Shown here: in pieces, positions 10,806 through 22,255 of the stretch
How the letters are laid out: every line of letters starts with the position of its first letter
Numbering within the stretch: position 1 is the stretch's first letter
Assembly: GCF_027409185.1 (NCBI RefSeq)
Contig: NC_084462.1
Coordinates: 24,403,577-24,467,576 of the forward strand
DNA length: 64,000 nucleotides
Reading direction: 5' to 3'
Source of the DNA: Cynocephalus volans
Taxonomy: Eukaryota > Chordata > Mammalia > Dermoptera > Cynocephalidae
Program-made: the position numbers and the translations under genes
Notes under the pieces: generated by a model
Told to the model about the DNA's origin: nothing
Databases searched by the model: none
Seen by the model: only the letters and a program-made list of their open reading frames with translations

Positions 10806-12069
10806 AAAAAGTATACGTTTCTCGAGTCTGGAGCTCAAGGAAGGGCAGAATTAAGTGGGGTAAAGACAACCATAGCCCTAGGTACCACTTTGGAGGCTGG
10901 TGACATGTTGAAGCAGGAAAAGACCAGAAAGTTGAGTCAGAGGCTGAAGAAGGACCTGGTGACCCAGGACCAAAGCTGAGAGAGGGCCCAGAGGACTACA
11001 TACTTGGGGCACATGAGTCTGGGGGCTCTTTCAGTTTGTCTGGAGCAAGAGACAGGTGTGTCCAGTAGAAAGCTGCCCTGGAGCACTAGAACCAGACCTC
11101 CCACCATCGAGCAAGAATCCTGGGAGTGGATAAGAGCTAATGCCACCTGGCGCAGTGACAATCTGGCTGTTGGTGAGAATGGGGGACCATCAACCTGAGG
11201 ATAAAGTGAGACTCCTCTTCACCTTCTGTGTTAATTTCTGTGTGTTCTCTATCCCAGAGCAACAAAGAGCCCCAGGCCAGGAGGCAGTACAGCAGATAAG
11301 TGATGTCATCAGTCTCGTGACAGTTTTTCTTCTTTTGTGCATGTTTGTGTTTCTTTTTCTTTTAATTTTCATGAGAGTTTTTCATATTATTGTCTCCTAC
11401 AGTTCTGAGCATTGAGCAAGTGTATTACATGCAAATAGAATTAAAATGATCAGACCGCATAAAAATGTAAATCAATCACAGCAACAAGAGGACACCTGGA
11501 CAGAACTTCAGCTTCCATCCATATGACGACGGGATTTCGTGCAGGGGAAAGTGTGTAAGAGGCATTAACTACCCTAACTTCTATTACCACACTGCCATTT
11601 CATCTCTTTTCTTAAAACACGTGGACTTTAGCCCCTAATTCCACCCACGCACTCGTCTCTCTTACTGCCGTCAAGCACCTAGAAATTCCACCCCCACTTT
11701 CCTGTATCTATAATGTTAGGCGGACCTCCTTAAAATCCGAAAGCTTCCAATTTCACTAGTAAAATGCTACCAGGCATCTGCCTTCAGCATTATTTCATCA
11801 TGTTTACTCAACATCTTATCAACCTGAGGCAAACAAGGTTAACTTGGGACAGAGCCAGAGAGAAGACAGACCAATCTCCTCTCTGGCTTCATCAAACAGC
11901 TGCCACCCACTCTCTACTTTCTCCCTCTCCATCCCCCTTTAATAGGGAGCTCATTTCCCCCTCAGCACTTATTTCTTGGGGCTAATGGAAGACCCAGGAA
12001 TCCTGACCATCATCCCTTAGAAATTCCAGACATCCTCCCTCTAAATTGATCCTTTTCACTCCTGGACTA
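10806..12069. other. Unclassified sequence with one membrane-like reading frame
   Basis: I recognise no repeat family here. A plus-strand frame (11140-11415) ends in a strongly hydrophobic segment of about 25 residues (~11310-11385), preceded by a possible splice acceptor (atcccag, ending ~11258). An upstream piece ends in a possible donor (gttggtgaga, ~11172). These may be chance. The rest (11420-12069) is plain sequence with a pyrimidine-rich patch near 11880-11940. Confidence 0.3.
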
Positions 12070-12425
12070 TGTTACAGGTTCTATATTCTCCCAGGTGGGC
12101 TGGGTCACAGACCCCCCTACCCCGTCCTGTGCAGGTTCTGAGCCAGGTAGCTGGAAAAAGATTCTGGCAGCCAATGACAGGATAGAAATCCTTTATTCCG
12201 GTTGTGAGCTCCACTGGCCAGTGGTTCAGAGCTGCTGCTTTTATACTGAAAGTACACAGCAGTGACACCGAGCCAAGGGGTACACGGTTTCGCATGCGCA
12301 CTAACACTAGTCTCATGTAGCTTGTTCACAATGGATGTGCTGAGTCATACTCACCCGGATATGAGGAGGATGTGAGGCCACAGGGCCCGAGCAAACTAGC
12401 ATCAATTTCCTCACGCTCCCTAACA
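12070..12425 (-). mobile_element. LTR, antisense (family shared with 35.96 kb)
   Basis: On the minus strand the block starts tgttag and ends with ...aaca, and it carries a polyadenylation-type signal (gaataaagga, seen as tcctttattc at ~12190). A related block at 35.96-36.37 kb shares a ccagtggttcagagctgctg-like core and the same signal. These features suggest a solo LTR or 3' LTR. No clear target duplication was seen, so the edges are approximate. Confidence 0.55.
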
Positions 12426-13010
12426 CAGCCATAGCAAAGACCTAGGTAGATACATTCAGCTACAGAGACCAAGAAGAATCAATCTACCTAGGTGAATGAT
12501 AAAAGGGCAGAGTCAAGTGGACATCATAGCTCAGACCCCAAAGGAATGACAGCAAAGCCTTCTCAGAGAAGCTTGTTCAGCTGGTGGATGAAAAGTCACT
12601 GCCATACATAGACCTGAACTTACTAGTTGGCCTTTGGGTGATAATCAGTGTGAATGGTTCCCTGGCCAGCACTGTGTTGAAGACCACCAGATGATTGCCA
12701 GCCATCAATCAGCCAGTGATCAGTGGAGGCAAAAGTGAACTGGAAACCACAGTATCTGGGTTTACTGCCAACTCCCAATGCCATCTCCCTCTCCCCTCTG
12801 GCCCCGTTTATGAACCATAGAATGCAGGGAAACCACTGGTGGGCTACAGAACCATAGCGTGTATTAGGCCTCATGGATAGTTTTACATCAGCATAGCCAG
12901 GTTAAGCAACTTAACCCCTTCTCCACCTTGCCTTTCCCTTCTCTGCTCAGGGAACTGAGATCCCTCTCCTGGGAAAGGGTAAACAAAACCATGACTTTTA
13001 TCATCATGTT
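12426..13010 (-). other. Possible ERV internal remnant, minus strand
   Basis: Lies just upstream, in the antisense direction, of the antisense LTR. A minus-strand frame at 12623-12874 includes a TDHWLIDGWQSSGG stretch faintly like the RNase H/integrase part of ERVL pol (TD-W pattern). It is interrupted and too weak for a firm call. Confidence 0.25.
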
Positions 13011-13330
13011 CATCTTGTTGGCTTCATTTAGCAGGCTTCAGGCTGGAGAATTTGTACTGAGATAGTGGCTGATAAAGAGACTATACCCTAACCGACCAGA
13101 TGTTATCAGACCACAAGGGCTGTGTCACCTTGCATACCACTGATTTCAAAATTGCCCACTACTCTGTCAGAACCCTCCCTAATGTTCTTATAAGCCTCCT
13201 GCTTTCCTAGGTTTGGAGAAACTGATCTGGTTCAGTCCCCCCTCTACATTAGTGGAATAAACCTTTTTGTCTGAAATGGCTCATGGCTCAGGTCTCTCTC
13301 TTTTCTCCATCTCACTGAGCCTAGCAGACA
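13011..13330 (+). mobile_element. Possible LTR fragment, sense
   Basis: Contains a tggaataaaccttttt signal at ~13252 followed by a pyrimidine-rich stretch, the layout of an LTR R/U5 region. No partner LTR or target duplication was found. Confidence 0.35.
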
Positions 13331-14780
13331 TAATGCTGTTTTTCTAAGTCTGAATTTACATTGTATTCTATGTAGCATTCAGCACTAAGAGGTGTGAAAG
13401 TTCATTATAAAACTTGAGTCATTCTTGTCATACCCAAACTAAATCAGAGTTGAAAGGCTGGAGGAAAAAGCACTCAGGGCACATAGCACCTGCTCCACGA
13501 ATTTTCCAGCAAGCCCAGCTGCTGAAACAGCCTGCTGTAGTGTTGTGAGGCTGCTGCATGGAAAAGGAACCAGGACACCCAATTGAGAATGTAAAAGGCG
13601 GGGGTTATTGGCTGTCCGGTGACTGTTCCTTTAAAAAAATGTCTTGGAAGGAAGTAGCCCTGAGTATAAGTTTAAGGGGTCTTTTAAAGGAACATAGTCA
13701 CACAGCAAAAAATCATATAGTCACATACTTACAGTTATCATATAGTTACACACATACACACATACATACATACCCTCCTGGCATGAGGCGGGGGCTTGGG
13801 GAGGCCTAGCACAAGTGGTAACAGAAACTGAAAGAAACCAGTTAATCACTTAGGGACAGCAAAAGCTTTCACAGTGTGGTTTCCTCCTTAGGTTGTCTAG
13901 ACACATCCAGATACAGCTCTTGGTGTTATCAGTCAGGGACAGCATAGGCTGGAAACAGCAAAGGCAGGCAGAACTTAAAATTTTTCTAAGTACAGGACAA
14001 TTTCTAACCTTCCATTTTCACAACAGGTGTTGGGGGGCTTTCAAACAAGAACACTTTTCAAACAGTAAAAATGGCATAAGCTAAATCAATCTACCTCGTC
14101 ACAGTAACCCTAAGACCCCTTTTCCTAGTAGCTGCTGAAACAAACTGCCGTGACTCTGAGACTAGCTTTACCCACCACTGTCACTAACCAAATAGAGCTT
14201 GCCAACTCCCCAAAACTTAGCTAGTGCCAGTGAGCTTTCTTCCAAAACAATTCATAACATTTCTCTTTCTAATAAAACTCTGAACCTTTCTTTGTTCTTC
14301 AGAAGTATCGAATAACAACCCAGTCTGTGTGTATGCCCCAAACTGCAATTTTATAATCCCTAAACAAAGCACCCTGTTTGGAAATCTGACTCTATATTTT
14401 AATTGACTTTGACAGAGGAGAAGAGAGGCTCAAATGGGGGGTGAGAGAAGGTTTCCATATGTCATGACTTTAGGAAGTGAGTGAGAGTTTGGGGGAAAAG
14501 AAAAACTTTGAAATCAAGAGTTTACTTAGGAAATCATTATTTCTATTATGTTTCCAAAATATATTATACAAAGTATTCGATTAGGCAAGATAAGAAAGAT
14601 CGATTTACAAAAAGGAAAACTCAGAAAGCAGAGAGAGTAGTTTATCAATCACGGTCTACTAAGGTGACAGAAATCACACCAGACTTTAATAGCAAGAATT
14701 AAATATAAAGAGTTGTTAACTGGGTATAAAGAGCTATTAGTGAGTAATTGAAAAAGAATAAAAAGAACACTAAGGTGTTG
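13331..14780. other. No gene recognised
   Basis: Mixed unique-looking sequence. It holds a short cacata/cata microsatellite at ~13745-13775 and AT-rich runs near 14520-14760. Reading frames are short and have no recognisable motif. Confidence 0.5.
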
Positions 14781-14873
14781 GGGGCCGGCTGGTGGCTCAC
14801 TTGGGAGAGCGTGGTGCTGACAACACCAAGTCAAGGGTTAATATCCCCTTACCAGTCATCTTTTAAAAAAAAG
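14781..14873 (+). mobile_element. tRNA-Ile-derived SINE, monomer
   Basis: ggccggctggtggctcacttgg gives the A box. The gtggtgctgacaacacc stem-loop and the ggtta-atatcccc B-box region follow, ending in cagtcatctttt and an A-run. The body matches the tRNA-Ile(AAU) outline. Confidence 0.85.
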
Positions 14874-14980
14874 AACAGTAAGGTGTCATGTAGGTAGCAA
14901 CTACAGAAAGTAGCTAATTCTCCTGGGGCTAAGGAAACAAAATGAAGATGTTAGAATGATTTAAACTTAATAGCTTGGAG

Positions 14981-15080
14981 GTGGCTGGATAGCTCAGCTG
15001 GGTAGAGTACAGCCTTGTATCACCAAGGTCAAGGGTTCAAGTCCCCACACCAGCCAGCTGCCAAAAACAAACAAAAATAA
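14981..15080 (+). mobile_element. tRNA-Ile-derived SINE, diverged monomer
   Basis: gtggctggatagctcagctggg (A box) through gggttcaagtcccc (B box) to ccagccagctgcc and an A-rich tail. It has the other 3' end type (ccagccagc) compared with the copy at 14781. Confidence 0.8.
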
Positions 15081-16315
15081 CCCTAGAAGCTTAGAAGAGG
15101 AGTCCCATGGAGACAAAACTCAGACCTCTGGGGAGGAGCACTGTGCAGCTAACTGTGCATGTGTTGGAAAAACCACAGAACCACAAACTGAATTCACCTT
15201 CTGCTCCTAGAAGGAACAGATCCTGCCAGTGTGAAGAAGGCTGCTGGCCCTCATAGGAACTCAACACAAATAAGAACTCCAGAAGAGGCAGACAGGCAAG
15301 AGCAAGTCCTTTCTATTTCCTCCAGCCCTAAAGTCCTAAAGCCTCCCTCTAGCATCCCCCTGCTGGAAGATCCTACCAGGAAACCAGCAGGTGGAGCAGA
15401 AATGTCGCTCACAGAATTTCACCCCAGACTCACAAAGTAGCGTTTGAAGCTGAGAGACAAGAGCTTAATTATTGACAGAGACAGATATACCAGTAAATAA
15501 GCCAGTAGCTTAGAAGTTGCCCCATGTGAGCAATACATTCAGCTTTAAGTTTTGTAGCAGCAAGGCTAACACTAAAGTATATCAACTGTTTTCTTTCCCA
15601 GTAAATTAAGATACAAATTTGTCTGGAGAAGAACTCCCTGTTAACTAAGCCATAGACAATTCAAGGAAGGGAGTAGCGTTGTTTGGAAAGAACTCAAGAC
15701 AATAAGTTCCCTGAGGAGAATGGAGTTTAGCTGATAGGGTCGTAGTTTCAAAGACCAAAGGAGGGGAATTGTGCTCAGGGGTTTCAAAGTTTGGGGTCCA
15801 GCATGCTGGTTTCTTTCCAGGTCAGTACGTTCCCTCATGGGCTATGGTCACACTCAGCTAGCTGTTGTTTCCTTGAGTAGTCAGGTGAGGCTGGGAGCTG
15901 ATCACAATATAAGGCCTCACCTGAAGACATCCAGGTAGTGACAGGCACCTGCCTTTCCCCAGGGTAAACATTGCAAGGTGTGGAGTCTAGCCCTGCTTCT
16001 AATCTAGGAAACAACTTTGGGCAAACTAGAAAAAGCTGTACCTTCCACAAGCACTTTACCCCCATGTGCCAGGAAATCAGCCTTACAAATGTACAAATGT
16101 TTATTTTTAGAGAGCAAACTCTGAGCTCCAGGTGAGATGCTTTGGAAGAAATGAGTTGTTCAGTTGCACCTGAAGTAATTTTTAGCACGTATACTTGATA
16201 AACCTAAGCATGGCATATAAAGTCTTTGGAGATCTTCTCCTTGCTTAATTCTGCTGTCTCACCTCTTGCCTCACCCCATCCCCGACTCAAAAAAAAATTA
16301 CCCTGTGATTTATAT
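15081..16315. other. No gene recognised
   Basis: Unclassified sequence. A segment around 15215-15440 has the look of an old interspersed repeat, but I cannot name it. No supported reading frame. Confidence 0.4.
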
Positions 16316-16530
16316 CTTTCCTGGACATCTCTGTTCCCAGCCTACAATGTCCTTCTGACACTGTGCCTGGCTCATCCACAAACCTCTCTTAGAACTTGGC
16401 TACGGTGTCTCCTCTTTGTGGAGTTCTTCCCTAGATCCCAAAGCTGAGTCACATGCCTTTCCTGTGTAATCTTCTAGCTGATCTCTGTTATGACATTCAC
16501 CATATGAAACTGTAATGGCTAGTTACCAGG
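16316..16530 (+). mobile_element. Probable L2 3' fragment
   Basis: Words such as ctgtgcctggctcatcc, gttcttccctagatccc and tgtaatcttctagctgatctc follow the order of the L2 3' end but are diverged. Identified by pattern only. Confidence 0.4.
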
Positions 16531-18465
16531 GGCAGCATCACCACAGGCTCTGATTAATCAGCATTCTTACTTTCAAGAAATAGAAGTTTAGTCTGGCTGA
16601 TTACAGATAAAGGATATTAATAAAAGAATCCTGACTAGCCCATATAAGTACTGGGGGACAGGAGAAGTGGCCTGAGTGCTGAGTTTCCAGGAACTATACA
16701 CTTAGACCATGGTCACTGTCACTGCTGCTGCCCTAGTCAATAGAAAAAAAATTGCTGCTGTCATTCATACTGCCCCAACAATGCATTTCTGTGCCAGGAG
16801 TCTAACCTTGCTACCACCACCACAATGGAGAGCCAGGTACCTCCGATACCACCCACACCAGCAAAATAGATTCTATGCAGACCTCATATTCAAGTAGCTC
16901 ACATGAGGACTGAAAGCTGTGATATTATGGAAGCCAAGAGAAGAGAGGATTTCAAAAAAAGGAAGAGTGGTAGGTTCATGCTGTTAAATGATGCAGGAGA
17001 AATCGAAAGGTAAGGACTGAAAATTGTTCATTGGATTTAGCCTCAATGAGGCTCTTAGCTTGGTGAGAAGAGTTTTGATTGGTTAGAAGGGAAGTGGATT
17101 GAAAAGTGAACGACGAGGAATAAATTTGGAAAGAATTCTTTCAATAGTCTTAGCTTGAAGGATTTCTCATTAGCCAAATGGAGAAACTTGAGAATCAAAA
17201 TAAATAACAATAGTAATTGATTGTAGACCACAGAATAATGATTCCATATTGAAATAAATAAATGTGGGCAACAGGAAGAAAAGCTCTTCCTTACAGCAGA
17301 GAGCCAGCTAATAAATACACATAGAACAAATGCTAGATTGAGAATAATCACCATTTGCAACTATCAAAGTTATTCCTCTGATACTGATTTTAGGCAATAA
17401 TCACCAATGGATGCTAAAACTGGTAGATAAAAGCTCTATAAGGAACACGTTGTTTACATACTCTCAAAAATCTCTGCATAAATTACCTACTAATTGCAAA
17501 GGGAAGATAGGCACTTCATACTGGATAAACCTGGTAGACACCACTTCAGCCACATAATCAAAGTAACATCACCGATACTGGGGCAAACTGACGTCATGTG
17601 CTTCCTGATGTGACGAAGTGAGAAGCACACTACCTCATTCCTATGGTGCCCTAGCCAAAAGTGCACAACTGGGAATTAATTGTTAGGGACATCAGAAAAA
17701 CCTGAATTAGAGATTTTCTAAGTAAAATTGGCATGTACGCTTCAAAAAATTTATAGTCATGAAAGACAAGGAAAGACTGAAGAACAGATTAAAGGAGATT
17801 AGAGAGATACGGCAATTAAATGCAAAGCATGATCTTGGTTTCGATCCTAATCCAGGTAAAATATCTATAAAGAACATTACTGGAACAATTTATTAAATTT
17901 TAATATGAACTCTAGATAAGTTTAATTTGATATTAATTTTCCTGATCTTTATACTCTGGCTGTAAATCCTTATTCTTAGGAAATTCATCCCAAAGTGTTT
18001 AGAGAAAAAGAGGCATGATGTATGCAACTTCCTCCAAAATGGTTCGGGGGAAAAAAAATAAACACTCAAAGGGAGACTGAATGTTCTGGGCATGAGGTCA
18101 AGGACTTTGGGTTAGCTTCAGAGTAGGGTGACCAAATAGGAGCCAACCTTGTCATGGGAGAGAATCCCAATATCAGCATTTCACTTGTGTTTCTTAATCT
18201 GACAGATTTTATTGTTTTACATGATTCCATAAAAATATTATTATAAATTTTTACTACCAAATTGATATTTTTTTATTCGTGAACGTTAGGTCTTCCAACT
18301 GGAGTCACTTTACTTCTGACTGAAGTACATTTAAAAACTTTTTCTTTAATAAGAAGAATAATAGAGAACTAAAAGAAAAAGAAAAATTTTTTTCCTTAGT
18401 AAAGACCTACTTTTAAAACGTCTATCAGTTTATGTTTATCTGAAACATTTTAATTTTACCTTTTG
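16531..18465. other. No gene recognised
   Basis: Mostly AT-rich sequence of no recognised family. Reading frames are short, without domain motifs or codon bias. Confidence 0.5.
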
Positions 18466-18510
18466 TTGTAGAGTGATTTGTGTCCTCCCAAAATTCTTAT
18501 GTTGATGCCT
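18466..18510 (+). mobile_element. Old MaLR-type LTR fragment, split by ERV (left)
   Basis: gatttgtgtcctcccaaaat resembles the start of an MLT1-like LTR. It continues at 22698 with gtttggaggtagggccttta on the far side of the ERV. The five bases tgcct at 18506-18510 are the ERV target duplication. Confidence 0.5.
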
Positions 18511-18936
18511 TGTAAGAAAAATCGAAAAAAGTATAGTCAGGACCTCTCACCTTGCATCTTTTACCAATGGGCAAGATTCAGCACATTCACTAGAAACAAG
18601 TTATAAACGTAATGTAACTGTGCATGTGTGCCCGTTTACTGATTCAGCATGATTGTTGTAATTATGCAATGCTTGGCTTGTGGCCGCTATTGTGACTAAA
18701 AGTATAAAGGTAACTGCTCTGAACTGCTGGTCAGAGGAGCATGGAAGGAGGGCAGAGCATGGACGGCCAGTGGAGGAGAGCCTGAGCTTGTGTCTGAGAA
18801 TAAACTATGTCTGTGAAGCTCACAACTGAAGAATAAAGTATGTCTACTTGCATAAAGCTGCCAGGGTCTCCTTTCAATTACCTGACTCAGGACCCGCACA
18901 AGAATGGGCAGAAGGATCTGAGATTCCTGCCCGACA
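18511..18936 (+). repeat. 5' LTR of endogenous retrovirus
   Basis: Begins tgtaag and ends ccgaca. It aligns along its length with 22256-22692, with visible indels and roughly one change in ten by eye. It contains two aataaa(g/c)ta-type signals (~18800 and ~18833). The LTR divergence means an old insertion. Confidence 0.9.
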
Positions 18937-18956
18937 GTTGGCGTAGTCTGGCAGGA

Positions 18957-19282
18957 TGAGCAGGTCAGGGAGCCACGAGCCCCTCAGGAGGGGGAGGAGA
19001 TGTGGCTGCCCTTGAGCATGTGGTACCTGGGGCAGTGTTCCTTTGGACTTGGGCTCCACTGGAAATGTGGGACCAAGTGGACGGGTCCCCAAGAGCATGG
19101 AGAAAGCTCGCAAGGTGCTGGGCTCCATGGTGAAAGAGGAGGAGTCCTGGTGCACGGCTGGCCAGATGGACTGGCTGCTGCTCACTGCACTGCGAGCCAA
19201 TATGGACCAGGCACTCCATGATGCAGCATGGCTTCAAGAGTTGAAACAAAAGGCAGACCTGCTGGACACTGAAGTACAGTAA
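18957..19282 (+). pseudogene. ERV gag-like remnant
   Basis: Lies directly downstream of the primer-binding region. An open stretch (19043-19282) has a helical, charged character (KSMEKARKVLGS, LQELKQKADLLD) and ends at a stop. It is too short for a whole gag and shows no major-homology or zinc-knuckle motif. The identity rests on position between PBS and protease. Confidence 0.4.
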
Positions 19283-19424
19283 TAGGTCACACCCATCCCT
19301 GAAGCCAAAAATGATGACGACCCTGAGTGTGAGTTGGGAGAACTTGTGCATCTCCTTTCATGACCTGTTGTGCATCAGAAAATGAACCCCTACTTGTTTG
19401 GCTCCTACTGTTGTGGGACCTAGA

Positions 19425-19670
19425 GGTGGATGGCAAATGTGCAGTGTGTGTTAGCATTGGTGGACACTGGCACAGAATGTAGCCTGATACACAGCAACCC
19501 TGATAAGTCTCCGGGGGCCACAGTGAATACTGATGGCTATGGAGGACAGAGTATCAAAATCAAACTGTGTCTTTGCCACTGGTCATTGGACGATAGCCCC
19601 CTTATGTATATACTGTGTATGTGTCCCCAGTGGCTGAATGTATCTTGGGTGTAGATGTGCTTTATGGTTT
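19425..19670 (+). pseudogene. ERV aspartic protease remnant
   Basis: A 74-codon frame (19430-19654) carries the LALVDTGTECSLIH active-site motif of retroviral aspartic proteases, followed by a GYGGQSIKIK strand. The flap and C-terminal parts run into other frames. The SINE dimer at 19831 separates it from RT. Confidence 0.7.
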
Positions 19671-19830
19671 GCACCTGGAGTCAACAGTTGGGGAATTCTG
19701 GCTGCAAATATGAACAGTAAGGTGTTGTGGGAATATGTGAAAGAGTATTCCTTGCCGGGGGGACATGTGGAGATAAGTGTCACTATCTTTGAGTTAGAAA
19801 AGGTTTGCCTCATTTGTCCTGCACATAGTC

Positions 19831-20062
19831 TTTTTTATTTATTTGTTTGTTTGTTTGTTTGTTTATTTATTTGTTTGTTTATTTATTATTATTATTTATT
19901 TATTTAAAAGATGACTGGTAAGAGGTTCTGAACCCTTGACTTGGTGTTGTCAGCACCATGCTCTCCCAAGTGAGCTAACCGGCCATCCCTATATAGGGAT
20001 TCGAGCCCATGGCCTGGGTGTTATCAGCACCACACTCTACCAAGTGAGCCACGTGCCAGCCC
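19831..20062 (-). mobile_element. tRNA-Ile-derived SINE, dimer
   Basis: On the minus strand two tRNA-like units stand head to tail: ggctggcacgtggctcactt... with a first B box, then a tatatagggat linker, then a second unit ggccggttagctcacttggg... ending in cagtcatctttt. The tail is seen on the plus strand as tttg/ttta repeats (19831-19906). Flanks atagtctttt (19825) and atagtcctttt (20070) look like a target duplication with one change. Confidence 0.9.
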
Positions 20063-20074
20063 TTTCCATATAGT

Positions 20075-20880
20075 CCTTTTAATGCTCCAGTGTGGCCAGT
20101 GGAAAAACCTGGCGGTACTTGGAGAATGACTGCAGACTATCGGGAACTGAACAGTGTAGTGTCTCCTTTGCACATGGCTGTGCCTTCAGTTCACAGCCTG
20201 ATGGATCAGCTAACATCCCAGGTTGGAACTTGTCATTGTGTACCGGACCTTGCAAATGTTTTTGTTCCTCTCAGCTTACAGCCAACAACAGTTTGACTTT
20301 GCCTGGGAAGGAAGACAATAAACTTTTCAAGTGTTGCTCCAAGGTTATCTGGATAGCCCAACTGTCTGTCATGGTCTGGTGGCTGGGGACCTAGCCAAGT
20401 GGACTAAGTCCAGCATGGTTACAATGGTTTCATTACATTGATGATGTTACTAACCTCTGATTCTCTTGCACGTTTAACCCAAGTGGCTCCAACACTGTTG
20501 GGCCATTTGGAACAATGTAGGTGGGCCGTGAACAAAACCAAAGTGCAAGGACCTAGGCTGTCCATCAAATTCTTGGGAGTTGTTTGGTCGGGTAAGACAC
20601 CTGAGTCATCCCAGAAACCATTATAGATAAGATACAGGAAAACCCTTGGCCCACATCAGGAGCTCAGCTACAACCTTATTTTGGAATTTGGGGTATTGGA
20701 GAGATTTTGTACCCCATATGGCCCAAGTGACATGCCCACTATATGAATTAATAAAGAAAGGAGCTCCTTGGGATTGGACTAAAGAGGTAGAACAAGCTTA
20801 CCATGCTACTCAGAGGGCAATACAGCAAGTGTGGGCTTTGTAAGTGGCTGATCCCCTAAGCCTTTTGAATTAGATGTGCA
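20075..20880 (+). pseudogene. ERV reverse transcriptase remnant
   Basis: Follows the SINE with a WPVEKPGGTWRMTADYRELN-type RT start and the catalytic YIDD at 20434-20445. Next come the FLGVVWSGKTP segment (~20570) and a connection-domain segment with LGYWRDFVPHMAQ and GAPWDW (~20690-20780). The order is normal for retroviral pol, but the parts lie in different frames with stops between them. Confidence 0.8.
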
Positions 20881-20959
20881 TATAATCCAAGAAGGGTTAG
20901 GGTGCGGTTTGTGCCAGAGACAGGACCAATTCTGAACACCTATAGGATTTTGGTCTAAG

Positions 20960-22110
20960 CTCTGGAAGGGTGCTGAAGTGCGTTACTCTCCAAAAGAGAA
21001 ACAGTTAGCAGCTGTGTATTCTGCCCTGATGGCCACTGAAGCTATTACAGGAACTGCCAAGGTCCTAGTAAGGACAACATACCCCATTCTAGGTTGGCTA
21101 CTCACATGGACAACCACTTCTAAAACTGGGAACTCTAAGTAGGGAGCATTTATAAAACAGAGAACTACTGTGTGTACAAGTCCTTTGTCTAATGAATTGC
21201 AAACTGTGTTAGGACCAGTACGGCAAGAAACTTTGACAGAAACTACACCCATGGAGGTTGAGACCACACCTTTCCATGAGGGGAAGTTGTAGCAGAGAAT
21301 CCTGAACAATACCAATGCTGTCTTAGATCTTAGGTAGACACAGACTAAAACCTCCTCCAAGTGAGAAACCATTGAAAACAGAAACCATTGCATAGAAACA
21401 GAAATCATACACAATGAAAATTGTTATGCTTGATTGCTTTAATTGCTCATTTCAGCCTCTGTGACCTAGCTTGCTTTCTGTACCTGTAACCTAGCAACCT
21501 AGCTTGTTTTTTGTACCTGTACAAACCCGTGTGCCAAAGGGATGTGGTTTTTGCCTTTACAAACTCCACAAAACCAAGGCTTGGGACTGTTCTCCCAAAA
21601 TACATAGGGGAGGCATTCGCTGGCCAGCTAATAAAGACTCTGTTAAAATTCTTAGTTAAGTGTTTGCCTCCTGTCCTGGGTGACAACCTCACAACAAAGG
21701 GACCTATTCTGGAGCAGGATTGGTATAAAGATGGTTCTAGCATGGAACCCTCAGCATTGTGGACAGCGGTTGCCATCCAGCACTTAACCAATACCTTGTG
21801 GTATAAGAATGGAATAAGGCAAAGCAGCCAGTGGAGCACTATGGATGGTGATAAAAAATGAGCAAGGGGCTTTAACCATCTGTACTGACAGCTGAGCTGT
21901 ATTCTGGGGTTTGACCCTTTCAATCTCTACTTGAAAGTTATCAGTGGTGGCCTGTAGGTCACCGGCCCTTGTGGGGGCAAGCCATGTGGCACGAGTTATG
22001 GGAATTGGGACAGGAAAAGGAAGTAACTCTTTTCCATGTCACAGGACATTCCCCCTTAGCCAGTCTGGGCAATGATGAAGCTGATGCACTGGCTAAGGTA
22101 AGGTAGCTGG
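20960..22110 (+). pseudogene. ERV RNase H remnant, interrupted
   Basis: A pol segment near 20990-21290 precedes the nested LTR. RNase H features follow it: WYKDGSS at ~21720-21745 and VTGHSPLASLGNDEADALAK at ~22037-22096. The latter is the C-terminal histidine/aspartate part of the fold. In-frame stops and the LTR insertion disable it. No integrase-like HHCC or DDE pattern follows before the 3' LTR. Confidence 0.7.
21290..21695 (+). mobile_element. Probable solo LTR nested in the ERV
   Basis: Breaks the RNase H reading between ~21290 and ~21695. It has duplicated words (ctagcttg...tgtacctgta twice, 21470-21522) and an aataaagactctgtt polyadenylation signal at ~21630, as in LTR R regions. Ends and target duplication could not be fixed. 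Confidence 0.45.
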
Positions 22111-22255
22111 AGAGAGCTTGTATTTTAGTAGCATGTTGCTGCAGCCTATATTGCTGCTGTGGCCTATGGATGCAAGTGTCATCTACCCTCACTAAGGGAA
22201 TATGCAGAAGATCAAATGTGTTGATTGTATGGCTAGTGACCCTGAAGGGGTGGAC

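Noticed and set aside
14781-15060. tRNA-Ile-like sequences as functional tRNA genes
   Set aside because: They lack a clean acceptor stem pairing and end in A-rich tails and SINE-type 3' ends. The same body recurs across the window as retroposons.
19831-19906. tttg/ttta tract as an independent microsatellite
   Set aside because: It is the tail of the antisense SINE dimer.
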